From the NCBI GenBank assembly GCA_021806945.1, contig JAKAPQ010000004.1, positions 1-40,825 on the forward strand: a stretch of DNA of 40,825 nt, read 5' to 3'. Of this stretch, positions 1 to 8,682 are shown piece after piece. This DNA is from a bacterium (GTDB lineage Bacteria; Vulcanimicrobiota; Vulcanimicrobiia; Vulcanimicrobiales; Vulcanimicrobiaceae). A program made the position numbers and the translations under genes. A model generated the notes under the pieces. That model ran no database searches and had not been told where the DNA came from. It saw only the letters and a list, made by a program, of their open reading frames with translations. Position 1 is the first letter of the stretch. Every line of letters starts with the position of its first letter.

Positions 1-219
1 TACCAAGGCAAGGGTCTAGGGCGCGCGCTTCTCCGCGACGCGGTTCTGCGGACGCTTCAGGCGGCCGCTCTCGGCGGCATCCGGGCAATACTCGTTCATG
101 CCATCTCCGACGAGGCCAAACGGTTCTATGCGAGCTGCGGCTTCGCGCCAACGCCACTCGACCAGATGACGCTGATGATCACCGTCGCCGACGCCGAGAA
201 GGTGCTCACCGGCAAATAG
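1..219 (+). CDS. GNAT-family N-acetyltransferase, C-terminal part (TacT-like toxin candidate), truncated by window start
   Basis: Frame 1 reads YQGKGLGRALLRDAVLRTLQAAALGGIRAILVHAISDEAKRFYASCGFAPTPLDQMTLMITVADAEKVLTGK*; Q/R-x-x-G-x-G/A acetyl-CoA motif and FYxxxGF..SP/TPxDxMTLM resembling TacT-type GNAT toxins. Confidence 0.8.
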   Translation, partial: YQGKGLGRALLRDAVLRTLQAAALGGIRAILVHAISDEAKRFYASCGFAPTPLDQMTLMITVADAEKVLTGK

Positions 220-226
220 GCCTTGA

Positions 227-395
227 TCAAGCGATTGGCGCCTCACGGTTGTCCGGCGCGCTCGGAGCGTTCGTTGCGAACTTCTGCAGAATGAGGTTGA
301 CCGCGAGCGGCAGTTCCTGCACGCCGAGCGCCTTGATCCAACGCAGAGCCGCGACCATGGCGACGGAGCCAGCGACGATATTGACGCGCCGAGCT
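227..395 (-). pseudogene. MurJ C-terminal relic (relic 1)
   Basis: VAMVAALRWIKALGVQELPLAVNLILQKFATNAPSAPDNREAPIA* aligns by eye to the intact MurJ C-terminus at 21965 (LVMIAALHWIGALGV...RLIVEKFERNIIAPPENREAPIA*) with an internal deletion. Confidence 0.8.
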
Positions 396-399
396 GATG

Positions 400-425
400 C
401 TGTCACGCTGAGGTTATCGAAGCGT
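400..425 (-). repeat. REP-like element copy (degenerate)
   Basis: ctgtcacgctgaggttatcgaagcg resembles the reverse complement of CCCTTCGACAAGCTCAGGGTGACAG. Confidence 0.55.
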
Positions 426-462
426 GCGCGTGGTGCCTGGCTCCCCCGAAGAGCCAACGGCG

Positions 463-684
463 CTATAAGAGTTCGCGCAATTGGTCGACGGTCAAACCGG
501 ACGCTTTAAGCATTGCGGCGACCGTCGCCGTCTTAAGATCGCCTCGGTGCATCGGCACGTTAACGATCCGGCCTTGTGCACTTGTGAAAAACGCATGAGA
601 CCCGGATTGGCGGAGCAGTTCGAAACCCGCCCGTTGCAAAGCCCGCGCAAAATCGCGGGCGGAGATGCGTGGAAGTTTTGGCAC
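463..684 (-). CDS. hicA: HicA-family mRNA interferase toxin
   Basis: MPKLPRISARDFARALQRAGFELLRQSGSHAFFTSAQGRIVNVPMHRGDLKTATVAAMLKASGL...; GSH and H-x-x-D/G-L-K-x-x-T motifs of HicA/YcfA. Confidence 0.9.
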   Translation of the reverse strand: MPKLPRISARDFARALQRAGFELLRQSGSHAFFTSAQGRIVNVPMHRGDLKTATVAAMLKASGLTVDQLRELL

Positions 685-692
685 CAGACGCG

Positions 693-938
693 TTATGCAG
701 CCGCGACGGCGACGATTTCCAAACGTGCGCCCTCAGCGTCCGAGAGCGGAGTTTCCATACCAGCATCTTGCCGGCATCGGAGCGAGAGCGCGATCGCATC
801 TCGCGCCATTTCGAGGGCGTGGGCCAGATCGTCACCTTCGGTAACGATTTCGGGGAGCGCCGGCACCGTGACGGTATATCCGCCACCCTCCTCCGGGGGG
901 CACGGTTCCAACACCACTGCGTAGCGAATCTCGGCCAT
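693..938 (-). CDS. hicB: HicB-family antitoxin
   Basis: MAEIRYAVVLEPCPPEEGGGYTVTVPALPEIVTEGDDLAHALEMARDAIAL...; classic HicB, directly upstream of hicA. Confidence 0.88.
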   Translation of the reverse strand: MAEIRYAVVLEPCPPEEGGGYTVTVPALPEIVTEGDDLAHALEMARDAIALSLRCRQDAGMETPLSDAEGARLEIVAVAAA

Positions 939-1214
939 ACATAGCAGTTCGGTGGTGACCCGAAAGCTCATCCTGGATACTCCTCTCCTGCCTCGGTTCA
1001 TAAAAGTTCGCGGTGAACGGAATCTTGCGGCGAGTGGTGGGCACCGGGGATACCGATGTGCAGCGCGTAGCTCGCGTCGCTCTCGTCCCACATGTCGTGC
1101 GTTCGGCTGCGGAACAGGAACTCGTGTCCCGAAAGACGATCCGCGCTTTCCGATGCGCGCGAGCCCAATCGAAACCCAACGCACCGGCCCCACCGCTATA
1201 CTGTGTTGCGTCGC

Positions 1215-1631
1215 TCAGGCACCGCCCCGAATTCGCTGGCCGATCGTGTAGTAGGGCTTGGGTGGGTGATGACGATGGCGGAAAGCGATGAGCTGAAAGC
1301 GAGTTACATCGATCGGCCGGATGACGAGGCGAAGGACGGCCTTAGTTTCGCCAAGCGGCGGAAAGGCTCCGCGGCGTAGTGCGACGAGTTGATGCTGCAG
1401 CACCACGCCGTAGTTCGCAGGATCCCGAAAGGCCCGTTGAAGCTCTTGTGCGACCGCGAGGACGGCGTTGGTAAAGTCGGCGTCGGCAGGAAACGCGAGA
1501 TGCAGGTCCGCGAGGTCTTCGCCGACGTATCGACGCTGAAACTCGATGCGCGGGTCGGCAAGTAGGCGTCGGAGCGCGCCGATCGCCTCAGCTGGCCCCG
1601 GTGGGTTAGCCGGCTGGGGCTTGTCGGGCAC
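1215..1631 (-). CDS. Putative RelE-like toxin (probable GTG start at 1631)
   Basis: ...LVALRRGAFPPLGETKAVLRLVIRPIDVTRFQLIAFRHRHHPPKPYYT...; size, position downstream of a Phd-like antitoxin, and weak RelE-like C-terminal pattern. Confidence 0.5.
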   Translation of the reverse strand: MPDKPQPANPPGPAEAIGALRRLLADPRIEFQRRYVGEDLADLHLAFPADADFTNAVLAVAQELQRAFRDPANYGVVLQHQLVALRRGAFPPLGETKAVLRLVIRPIDVTRFQLIAFRHRHHPPKPYYTIGQRIRGGA

Positions 1632-1968
1632 GGCGCTGCGCCATGATCGCCTCGTAGCCGTGAACCACGTCGGCGGCGGTTTCTTGGGAGCCACGCACGA
1701 AGGGTTCGTGCTCGTCGCTGAGTCGAGTTGCGATCAGAGCGGCGAGGGCTTCGTCGTCTCGGGCATCGAGTTCAGATTGGAGGGCCCGGTACATCTCTTG
1801 GAGCTCCCGCCAGGCATCGGCTGCGATCAGGACGCCCACGGTCTCATTGCGGCGCTTGATTCGTAGGCGGTGGCAGTCGCGCAGGCGCTCCATAACGCGC
1901 GCGACGTCGCGGAGATCGGTGATAGGGATGTCCAGGTCCTCAATATCGAGGTCGAGCAGGGATACCAT
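1606..1968 (-). CDS. Phd/YefM-like antitoxin
   Basis: ITDLRDVARVMERLRDCHRLRIKRRNETVGVLIAADAWRELQEMYRALQSELDARDDEALAALIATRL...; overlaps the downstream toxin-like ORF. Confidence 0.55.
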   Translation of the reverse strand: MVSLLDLDIEDLDIPITDLRDVARVMERLRDCHRLRIKRRNETVGVLIAADAWRELQEMYRALQSELDARDDEALAALIATRLSDEHEPFVRGSQETAADVVHGYEAIMAQRRARQAPAG

Positions 1969-2085
1969 GGCAACCTCAATGGTACGCGCATCGCCACTCT
2001 TTCGTCAATAGACATGACAGTTAAATGGCAACTCGCTGCCTCCCCGCCGATCTCAAGGGCCGCAGGGGTCGCCGGAACGATCGAT

Positions 2086-2350
2086 TCACTCCATCGCGGT
2101 GAATCCGCGTAAATCGCCACCATCGCATTCTAATCGCAGTTCGCTTTCGATGCTTAGAGAATCAATGATGCTGGGCCGAAATATCGCGACGCATTGCTCC
2201 TCCATTGCGCGCGTCGCGCGCTAACGCATTAGCAGCCTCGTAACGCACGGGATCTGGATCGTACACGTCGGCTGGTACTTGGTCGCGCCGTGCATTGAGA
2301 AGCGGCGCGGCTAGACGTGCGCTGATGACGCGCAACGCCAAATCGTAGCG
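2086..2350 (-). pseudogene. RES-domain toxin C-terminal relic (frameshifted)
   Basis: RYDLALRVISARLAAPLLNARRDQVPADVYDPDPVRYEAANALARDARNGG, then in another frame EQCVAIFRPSIIDSLSIESELRLECDGGDLRGFTAME*; matches the usual RES ending (DPDxYxxxxALxxxxRxxGa...GG.CVavFRP). Confidence 0.65.
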
Positions 2351-2581
2351 CTGTCCTGTGGAAGTCGAGCCAAAGGTGCCGCGCTGGAAGAGCGTCTGCA
2401 CCATCGGATGCGCTAGAACGATCAGGGCGCACACGCGACGCTGCGCGCGATGCCGGGTCGATCCGACGTGGCGAATTGGGAGGCGAGCAGCGGGAAAATG
2501 ATCGTCGCAATTACCGCGGCGAAGATCTGCTACGGAAACCGGGCGTCAGCGTCGAGGCGAAGTAGCGATCGAAAAACAGCG
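2351..2581 (-). pseudogene. MurJ internal relic (relic 2), with internal deletion
   Basis: CALIVLAHPMVQTLFQRGTF matches CALIVLAHPIVQTLFQRGTF of intact MurJ; nucleotides gcgaagtagcgatcgaaaaacagcgc match intact gcgaagtagcgatcgaagaacagcgc near 22796. Confidence 0.85.
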
Positions 2582-2606
2582 CCCTTCGACAAGCTCAGGG
2601 TGACAG
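2582..2606 (+). repeat. REP-like element CCCTTCGACAAGCTCAGGGTGACAG
   Basis: Best copy in the window; other copies at 400, 23535, 24244 and 32832. Confidence 0.8.
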
Positions 2607-2850
2607 GGGAGCGGGTGACGGCGGGGATCGTACGGGCGAGGATGGCGAGGTCGCGTAGAGGCGACCAGGTGTCGATGTAGTGGTTGTCTAGGCGCATCCA
2701 CTCATCGAACGAGACGTCGCAGCGGCCGTTGATCTGCCACAGGCAGGTGATGCCCTGCGGCACGGTTAGGCGGCGCTGGGCATATTCGTCGTAATGCGCG
2801 ATCTCGCTGGGAAGCGGCGGGCGCGGGCCGACGAGCGAGATCTCACCCAA
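2607..2850 (-). pseudogene. Truncated EPS sugar transferase relic
   Basis: GEISLVGPRPPLPSEIAHYDEYAQRRLTVPQGITCLWQINGRCDVSFDEWMRLDNHYIDTWSPLRDLAILARTIPAV is nearly identical to the C-terminus of the intact sugar transferase at 23610-24311. Confidence 0.92.
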
Positions 2851-2856
2851 GCGTTG

Positions 2857-2949
2857 CTATTCGGTCGTGAGGCTCCAACGTTCGGCCAAACGGACGAAGA
2901 TCCGCAGAGCGGCGGCCTCGTCGATATCGGGCATAGTCGTAAGCGGCAT
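2857..2949 (-). pseudogene. MbcA/ParS-like antitoxin N-terminal relic
   Basis: MPLTTMPDIDEAAALRIFVRLAERWSLTTE*QRLG; RLAExWxLTxExQRxLLG is typical of the Xre-MbcA-ParS antitoxin start; TAG in place of an expected Gln; truncated at the sugar transferase relic; ggagggg upstream as SD. Confidence 0.5.
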
Positions 2950-2981
2950 CCTCGCCCCTCCTTCCGATTTCGGCTAGGACC

Positions 2982-3290
2982 TTGAGTGTGGGCCGAAGTC
3001 GGCACCATGGTCAACTGGCGCAAGCGCATGCGATCGCGCAGCGCGTCTTTCACCGTAAGATTTCGCCTCGAGAAGCTCAACAGGCGTACAGGAGCTTCGA
3101 GCACGACACCCAGACCGGCGTATGGGAACAGGTCGATCTGCTCGGAATTGCCTTCGAAACATGCGTCCATCTCACACGCCGGCACGTATCCCGGCTGGGT
3201 CTCCGTACCGGCTCAGGATTCTTGGACGTTTGACGAGCGACAATCAAAGCTCGCCGAGGCCGCAGGACTGAAGACCGCGTGGACGTCGCA
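2982..3290 (+). pseudogene. PIN-domain (VapC) toxin relic with deletion/frameshift
   Basis: HAIAQRVFHRKISPREAQQAYRSFEHDTQTGVWEQVDLLGIAFETCVHLTRRHVSRLGLRT, then in another frame TFDERQSKLAEAAGLKTAW; the expected LD.LHVA segment between them is missing. Confidence 0.65.
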
Positions 3291-3453
3291 CTACTCCAGA
3301 CTGAGATCCTTCCCTGCGCGCGCGACGCGCGAGTGGAAGCCATGCTCGAGCGCGTCGGCGGGGGAGGGCGTCATCGCGCCCGCTATCGGGCGCGGCGGGC
3401 CCGAGGCCGGAGCAAGACGGCATCCCGTCGTCGTGCGTAGAAGGCCTCGCCGG

Positions 3454-5964
3454 ATGTGGATGACCTCTCTTCGCGAGCCTGCACTCAAGCGGATGTCGAA
3501 ATGGCGGTTCGAGACTGTTCTTTTGTGGATCGCGTGCTTCGTCGTTGCGTGTGTCTTCATCTGGACCAGCGCGGACAATGGCGTGCCGGCGCTACGCCAA
3601 GATTGGGACATGCCGCGCTCCTACGCGGCGGAGCCCGGCTACTTTCGAGGGATGTACGAGCCGTGGCTTCCCGTGGGGCTGGGCGCACCACAGCCATACC
3701 CCACCATGTTTCTCCTGGGGTTCGCCGGGCGGCTCCTTGCACCGTTGATCCCCTCGCCGTGGATACTTCTGTTGCTCTTTCTCGCGGCGATCGCGGCGCT
3801 CACCCTCATCTCCAGCGCACGCCTGCTCTCGAGCCTGAAAGTACCCGCGGCCATAACTTTCGCAGGCGCAACCTTCGCGTTGCTCAACCCGTGGGTTTAC
3901 ACGAAACTCGTCGCGGGGCATTTCATCATGGTCGCGGCCTACGGCGCCACGATCGGGATCGTCGCGGAGTTCCTGCGCCCGCAACCGCGAGCCCGGGTGT
4001 TGATACCGCTGACAATCGTCGCAATGATGCAGCTGCAATGGATGCTCCTGGTCGGCGGCGCTGTCTTCGCTTATTTCCTGCTTCGGCGGCGGTGGATCGG
4101 CGCGGTGACGCTCTTCCTGGTCGCCTTGCCGAGCATCCTCGGGATCATCGCCTACCACGACCAACTGCTCGGGACTCCCTATCTGCTCTCCTGGCAGCGG
4201 AATCAATCGGTGGCTCCAAGCCAGGCGATCGTCCTCGGCGGATACTTCGCACGGTATGCCGACCATATGCTGGGCATCGCGCGCATTCCGGTCGTTGTTT
4301 TCGTGCTTATGGCCGCAGCTGGCCTGGTGCTCGGCTTCAAGCACCGCCTCGTGCGGTGGAGCGCTGCAGCAATGACGCTTGCGCTCGTGGTCGCGATGGG
4401 CGCGAAGGGGCCGCTTGCGCCGCTTTATCTCTTCGTCGTCAGAACGATACCCGAGAGCGGCGTCTTCCGGGAGCTCTACGATCTGCTGGCTTTCGCCGCC
4501 ATCGGCTATCTTATACTGTATGGCTTCTGCGCAAGCAGGGTGCGACAGCTCAGCCTCGTCGCACTCCCCGCAGCGATCGCGCTGCTAGCGTCATGGGTCG
4601 CCTACCCGCCAGCCGCTTTCTGGGTCAATGCGGCTACCATTCCGCGACTCCACATCGCGCCCGCTCGCGGGCGCTTTGCGCTATTCCCCGCCTTTCAACC
4701 GCTGACGTTTCGTGGTAAGGGCTCTGGGGCAGACCCGAACGCTCAGGTCCGGTTCCACGGACCAACGGCACTAAACGGCTACCTGCCGGGGTTCCCGATC
4801 GATGTCGCGCTAGCCCGGTACGCTCTGTATGGCGACCCACGGATGCTCGGTGCACTCGGCGTTTCCATGATATACGATCGGCCGTACTTTGAGAGCGATC
4901 CGCTTGCGCTCGGGCAGACCATCGCTCACGCCGCCGGGTGGCGTGCGGCGTTGAATCATCCGGTGGAGAGCGCACACATATCGGCGACACCGCTTGCATC
5001 GCTGGCGGATCACCTGGCGCTCGCCTCCGTCGCCAACGACCCATCCCGGACCGCGGTGTTCGTGGCAGACGTTCCCACCGACCTCGCGAACCGTTTTGGA
5101 CTTTCTAGGCCGGTTGCGATCGCACCAATCCCCTTACAGAGAACGACCGTCGACGCGGACGAGGGGTGGGTTGACGCCCGTCTGGCATTCGTTACGGATC
5201 CGGATCTCGGCCAGGCGTTCGGGGGGGCGTATACGCAAACCGCACGCAGGCCGCTGACGCTGCCGCCTGGTCAGCGAGTCCTGGCATTTATCCGCGGGGC
5301 GCTGGTCGCCGAAGGGTCGCGCTGGCGAATCGGAACGACGCAGGGTTACCGGTGGATCGACCTGCCGGGAAATGTCTCGGCGGTTCGGTGTCTAGGAAGC
5401 TGCGCAATCGCACTCGTCGGAAACGTCGATCCGCACGTGCCGCGCAACGGGCCGCCGATGAACCTGTCCGGTCTACGATCACGGCGCTTGGCACCGTGGC
5501 TGATTCGCGTCGAGATTCCGCGCGGCAAACGCGAACCGCTCCTGCGCATCAACGAAGCGTACAGCCCCTACTGGGTTGCGATCACGCCGTCGGGTGCTCG
5601 CCCGCCTCACGTGCGCATCGACACGGCGCTCAACGGCTACCTCGATCCCCCTACCGGGACGACCTACGTCGTACAGGTCATGGCGCTCGCGCAACTTGCC
5701 ATCGAGCTGTTCGCCGCCTTTTGGTGCGTCGCGCTTGCGGCATACCTCGTAAGACAATATGGAAGGGCGGTCCGCGCGTCGACGACGCGCGGACCGCCCT
5801 TCCATATTGTCTTACATAGAATCATGACGACGCACATTAAATCACGTGCATCCCGTGGTCTCATTCGGACTGAAAATTTCCGCGGTCTTTCTCAACGCTC
5901 CGAAAACGGAGAGCCCCGAAGATCAGCTGTTGGTGCAGTTCCAGGCAATGATCGCGGAGTATGA
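3454..5964 (+). CDS. Large multi-pass membrane protein, GT-C/YfhO-like glycan assembly protein; 3' end extended through a hairpin
   Basis: Many hydrophobic segments (e.g. WILLLLFLAAIAALTLISSARLL) and a large soluble domain; no stop until 5964, although the native protein probably ended near 5760-5800. Confidence 0.7.
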   Translation: MWMTSLREPALKRMSKWRFETVLLWIACFVVACVFIWTSADNGVPALRQDWDMPRSYAAEPGYFRGMYEPWLPVGLGAPQPYPTMFLLGFAGRLLAPLIPSPWILLLLFLAAIAALTLISSARLLSSLKVPAAITFAGATFALLNPWVYTKLVAGHFIMVAAYGATIGIVAEFLRPQPRARVLIPLTIVAMMQLQWMLLVGGAVFAYFLLRRRWIGAVTLFLVALPSILGIIAYHDQLLGTPYLLSWQRNQSVAPSQAIVLGGYFARYADHMLGIARIPVVVFVLMAAAGLVLGFKHRLVRWSAAAMTLALVVAMGAKGPLAPLYLFVVRTIPESGVFRELYDLLAFAAIGYLILYGFCASRVRQLSLVALPAAIALLASWVAYPPAAFWVNAATIPRLHIAPARGRFALFPAFQPLTFRGKGSGADPNAQVRFHGPTALNGYLPGFPIDVALARYALYGDPRMLGALGVSMIYDRPYFESDPLALGQTIAHAAGWRAALNHPVESAHISATPLASLADHLALASVANDPSRTAVFVADVPTDLANRFGLSRPVAIAPIPLQRTTVDADEGWVDARLAFVTDPDLGQAFGGAYTQTARRPLTLPPGQRVLAFIRGALVAEGSRWRIGTTQGYRWIDLPGNVSAVRCLGSCAIALVGNVDPHVPRNGPPMNLSGLRSRRLAPWLIRVEIPRGKREPLLRINEAYSPYWVAITPSGARPPHVRIDTALNGYLDPPTGTTYVVQVMALAQLAIELFAAFWCVALAAYLVRQYGRAVRASTTRGPPFHIVLHRIMTTHIKSRASRGLIRTENFRGLSQRSENGEPRRSAVGAVPGNDRGV
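5750..5814. repeat. Perfect 31-bp inverted repeat with 3-nt loop
   Basis: taagacaatatggaagggcggtccgcgcgtc - gac - gacgcgcggaccgcccttccatattgtctta; arms are exact reverse complements. Confidence 0.97.
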
Positions 5965-7273
5965 ACGCGCACAGATCCTTGAACGATCCCGCCGCGGCAA
6001 GCGTCATCGCGCTCGCCAAGGGGAGGTCAGCGTCTTGAGCGGCGCGCCGTATGGCTATCGCTACGTGCGCAAAAGCGACGAATCCGCCGCGTACTATGAG
6101 ATTATCGAGGCTGAGGCGAACGTGGTTCGCATGGTCTACGAACGCTACACGGTCGGCGCCATGAGCATCGGCGCCATTACGCGCCTGCTCAACGCTCAGG
6201 GCGTACCCACGCGCAAGCAGACGACGCGGTGGGAGCGCTCGACCACCTGGGCAATGCTGCGTAACCCCGCCTACAAGGGAACGGCCTGCTTCGGCAAGAC
6301 TCGGGCGGCCAAGCGTCAACGCATCACCCGACCTGTGCGCCTGCGCGGTGGCATCTCTCAGCGCGACAGCGCCGGCCACGAGCGCCCCAGGGCCGAATGG
6401 ATCGAGATCCCTGTACCACCAATTGTCGATGACGAGACGTTCGCGCTTACGCAGGAGCTCTTGGAGCGCAATAAGGTCCATGCACCGCGCCGCACCATAA
6501 CACCCAGCATCGTACAAGGCCTCGTTTCTTGCAGCAAATGCGGCCATGCTCTGTCGCGCACGTCGACGCGGTCGAGCGCGCGCATGATTCACTACTACCG
6601 TTGCCTGGGTTCTGATGCGTGGCGCCACCTTGGCGGCCCCGTCTGCGACAACCGGCCCGTGCGCCAAGATGTTCTCGACGCGGTTGTCTGGAGCGAGATC
6701 GTCAAGCTGCTCGAGAATCCCAACCTCATCCAGGAGGAACTCGACCGTCGCTTGATCGCCGCGCGAGATGCCGCCCCGACCAAACGTCGCGAAGATGCTC
6801 TGCGGCGCGAACTGATACGCATCGAAAAGAGCATGGATCGGTTGATGACGGCGTTTCAGGAAGACCTTCTGTCGCTTGACGAGCTACGCCAGAGAATGCC
6901 GGCGCTTCGACAACGCGAACACGCAAGTCGTTCAGAACTGCAATCGATCGTCGACCAGGTCGCAAACCGCGCCGCGTATCTGCGCCTGGCCGAAACGCTT
7001 GCCGCATTTCTGGCACGGCTGCGCGAAGCGGCTGATACGTTGGATATCCAGGACCGTCAGCGACTCGTGCGCCTCCTGGTGAAGGAGGTGCTGGTCGGCG
7101 ACGACACGATCCTCATCCGGCACTCAATCCCCATCCCAGGCGACCCCGAAGACGGCAAGGGGCCAACGCCGCCACCCGGGGGCGGCCAAGACGGCGGCGG
7201 CGCGAGTTACCTTTTGCGTTCAGGGCGTCAACATTCCTCAACGCGCCAACGACTGCTTACGCGTCGTGAGTAA
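5846..7273 (+). pseudogene. Serine recombinase lacking the N-terminal catalytic region
   Basis: Starts at ...ISAVFLNAPKTESPEDQLLVQFQAMIAEYERAQILERSRRGKRHRARQG, then recombinase and zinc ribbon domains (CSKCGHAL...YRCLG) and coiled coil; about 100 aa with the nucleophilic Ser are absent. Confidence 0.85.
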
Positions 7274-7821
7274 TCAGACTAACGGCCGGATTAATAATAC
7301 CAACTTCGGAGGAGGGCCCTCCAGCTATTGCCGGGGGGGGTCAGGAAGATCGTGCCGTTTCCAAGCCCTCGTCTTAGTTTGCCAGCAGGTGCAGAAGGAC
7401 CGCGTGCTAATCGTGGGCAAGACTTTATGTAGGTCATCCGGTTCTTTGCGAAGTGGTTTCGTAGCCTCAAGAGTTGGCCCGATGGCCGCCAACGATCGCG
7501 ATATAGCTGGGAGGACGGCCATTCTACACGCATTTTCGTGGGTTACCGTGTCGCGAGCCCACTGGATCACCTCCCGAGCGGCAAGCGGGCAGGCACCGGC
7601 CAACCCGAACCCTCGTCCCCGGCAAGGTAGCGGCTTCGGTGGAGCGCGCACGGGTCCAGGGCGATCCCCAGGCGAAAACCCTGCGGCCTCGGAGAGACGC
7701 GATTCCCGGCTCCCGGTCAGGGACTGCGGCTTGTCGAATCCAACAAGCCGACGACACAGAGGCGGGGCGTGATGGCCACGCGGACGGCGAACGCAGGCGC
7801 CGCACTGAATTCGTGGCGCCC

Positions 7822-8682
7822 GTGGGCGTGAGGCAAGCGATTTCAGTGCCGCGAATTTCCTTTATCGTTCCAACCTTCCACTCAAGGCGATTTTTCGGCG
7901 CTTGCTTTCCGCCGCTGGCAGGCTACGCGGACTCGGAGTTGATCGTCGTCGATAATCATAGCGGCGACGTAGCGGCGGCCGCCGCGTTCGGGGCACGAAC
8001 CTACACGCACGGGCCCGACCAGAATGCCGCCCGGGTGTTTGGCGCGCCATTCCAGCGTGACTTCGGCGCCCGTAAGGCGACCGGAACCGTGCTCTACTTC
8101 GTTGACGCGGATATGGTTGTCAATAATACGGTAATCGACGAAGCCTTGGACCTCATTGCCGCAGGGTCGGACGCCGTTATTGTACGCGAGGAGTCAGTCG
8201 GCGTCGGGTTTTGGGCCCGCTGCAAGTGGTTGGAGCGGAGGTGCTATTGGGGGGACGACCATATTGAAGCGCCCCGCGTCGTGCGTCGCGACGTTTACCT
8301 TGCGATCGGGGGTTTTGACGGTACGGTCGCGCCCGACGACTGGGACCTCGCCCGTCGCCTTCGGGCCGCCGGCTATAGCGTGGCGCGCACAACGCATTAC
8401 ATCGTGCATGATGAAGGGCAGGTTGGGATAGCGCGGCTGGCTCGGAAGCGCTTCCTTTATTCGAGGCATGCGATGGCGTACGTTAAGAAGCACCATTCCT
8501 TTGACATCCAGCAGGCAACATTTCTGCGCCTTGCTTACTTGCGTCATTGGCGAATCCTCCTATCACATCCCCTGGAAGCTGTCGGCATGATGTTTATGAA
8601 GCTTGTTGAGTTCGGGGCCGTAGCGGTTGGAGTTTTGGCGTCAGCGGTTTCGCGGCCGGCAATCCGCCTACGCGATGAATAG
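7822..8682 (+). CDS. GT2-family glycosyltransferase
   Basis: ISFIVPTFHSRRFF...SELIVVDNHSGD...VLYFVDADMVVNN...IGGFDGTVAPDDWDLARRLRAAGY; GT-A fold with DxD-like motif; GTG start inferred. Confidence 0.88.
   Translation: MGVRQAISVPRISFIVPTFHSRRFFGACFPPLAGYADSELIVVDNHSGDVAAAAAFGARTYTHGPDQNAARVFGAPFQRDFGARKATGTVLYFVDADMVVNNTVIDEALDLIAAGSDAVIVREESVGVGFWARCKWLERRCYWGDDHIEAPRVVRRDVYLAIGGFDGTVAPDDWDLARRLRAAGYSVARTTHYIVHDEGQVGIARLARKRFLYSRHAMAYVKKHHSFDIQQATFLRLAYLRHWRILLSHPLEAVGMMFMKLVEFGAVAVGVLASAVSRPAIRLRDE

Noticed and set aside
950-1200. Possible extra TA relic between hicB and the RelE-like gene
   Set aside because: Minus-strand HEFLFRSRTHDMWDESDASYALHIGIPGAHH looks protein-like but I could not match it to a family; left unannotated.
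3456-4718. 420-aa plus ORF and 250-aa minus ORF overlapping the large membrane protein
   Set aside because: Alternate frames of a strongly hydrophobic, family-like protein; translations are Arg/Pro rich.
5861-6667. 268-aa minus ORF in the recombinase gene
   Set aside because: Antisense to a clear serine recombinase reading.
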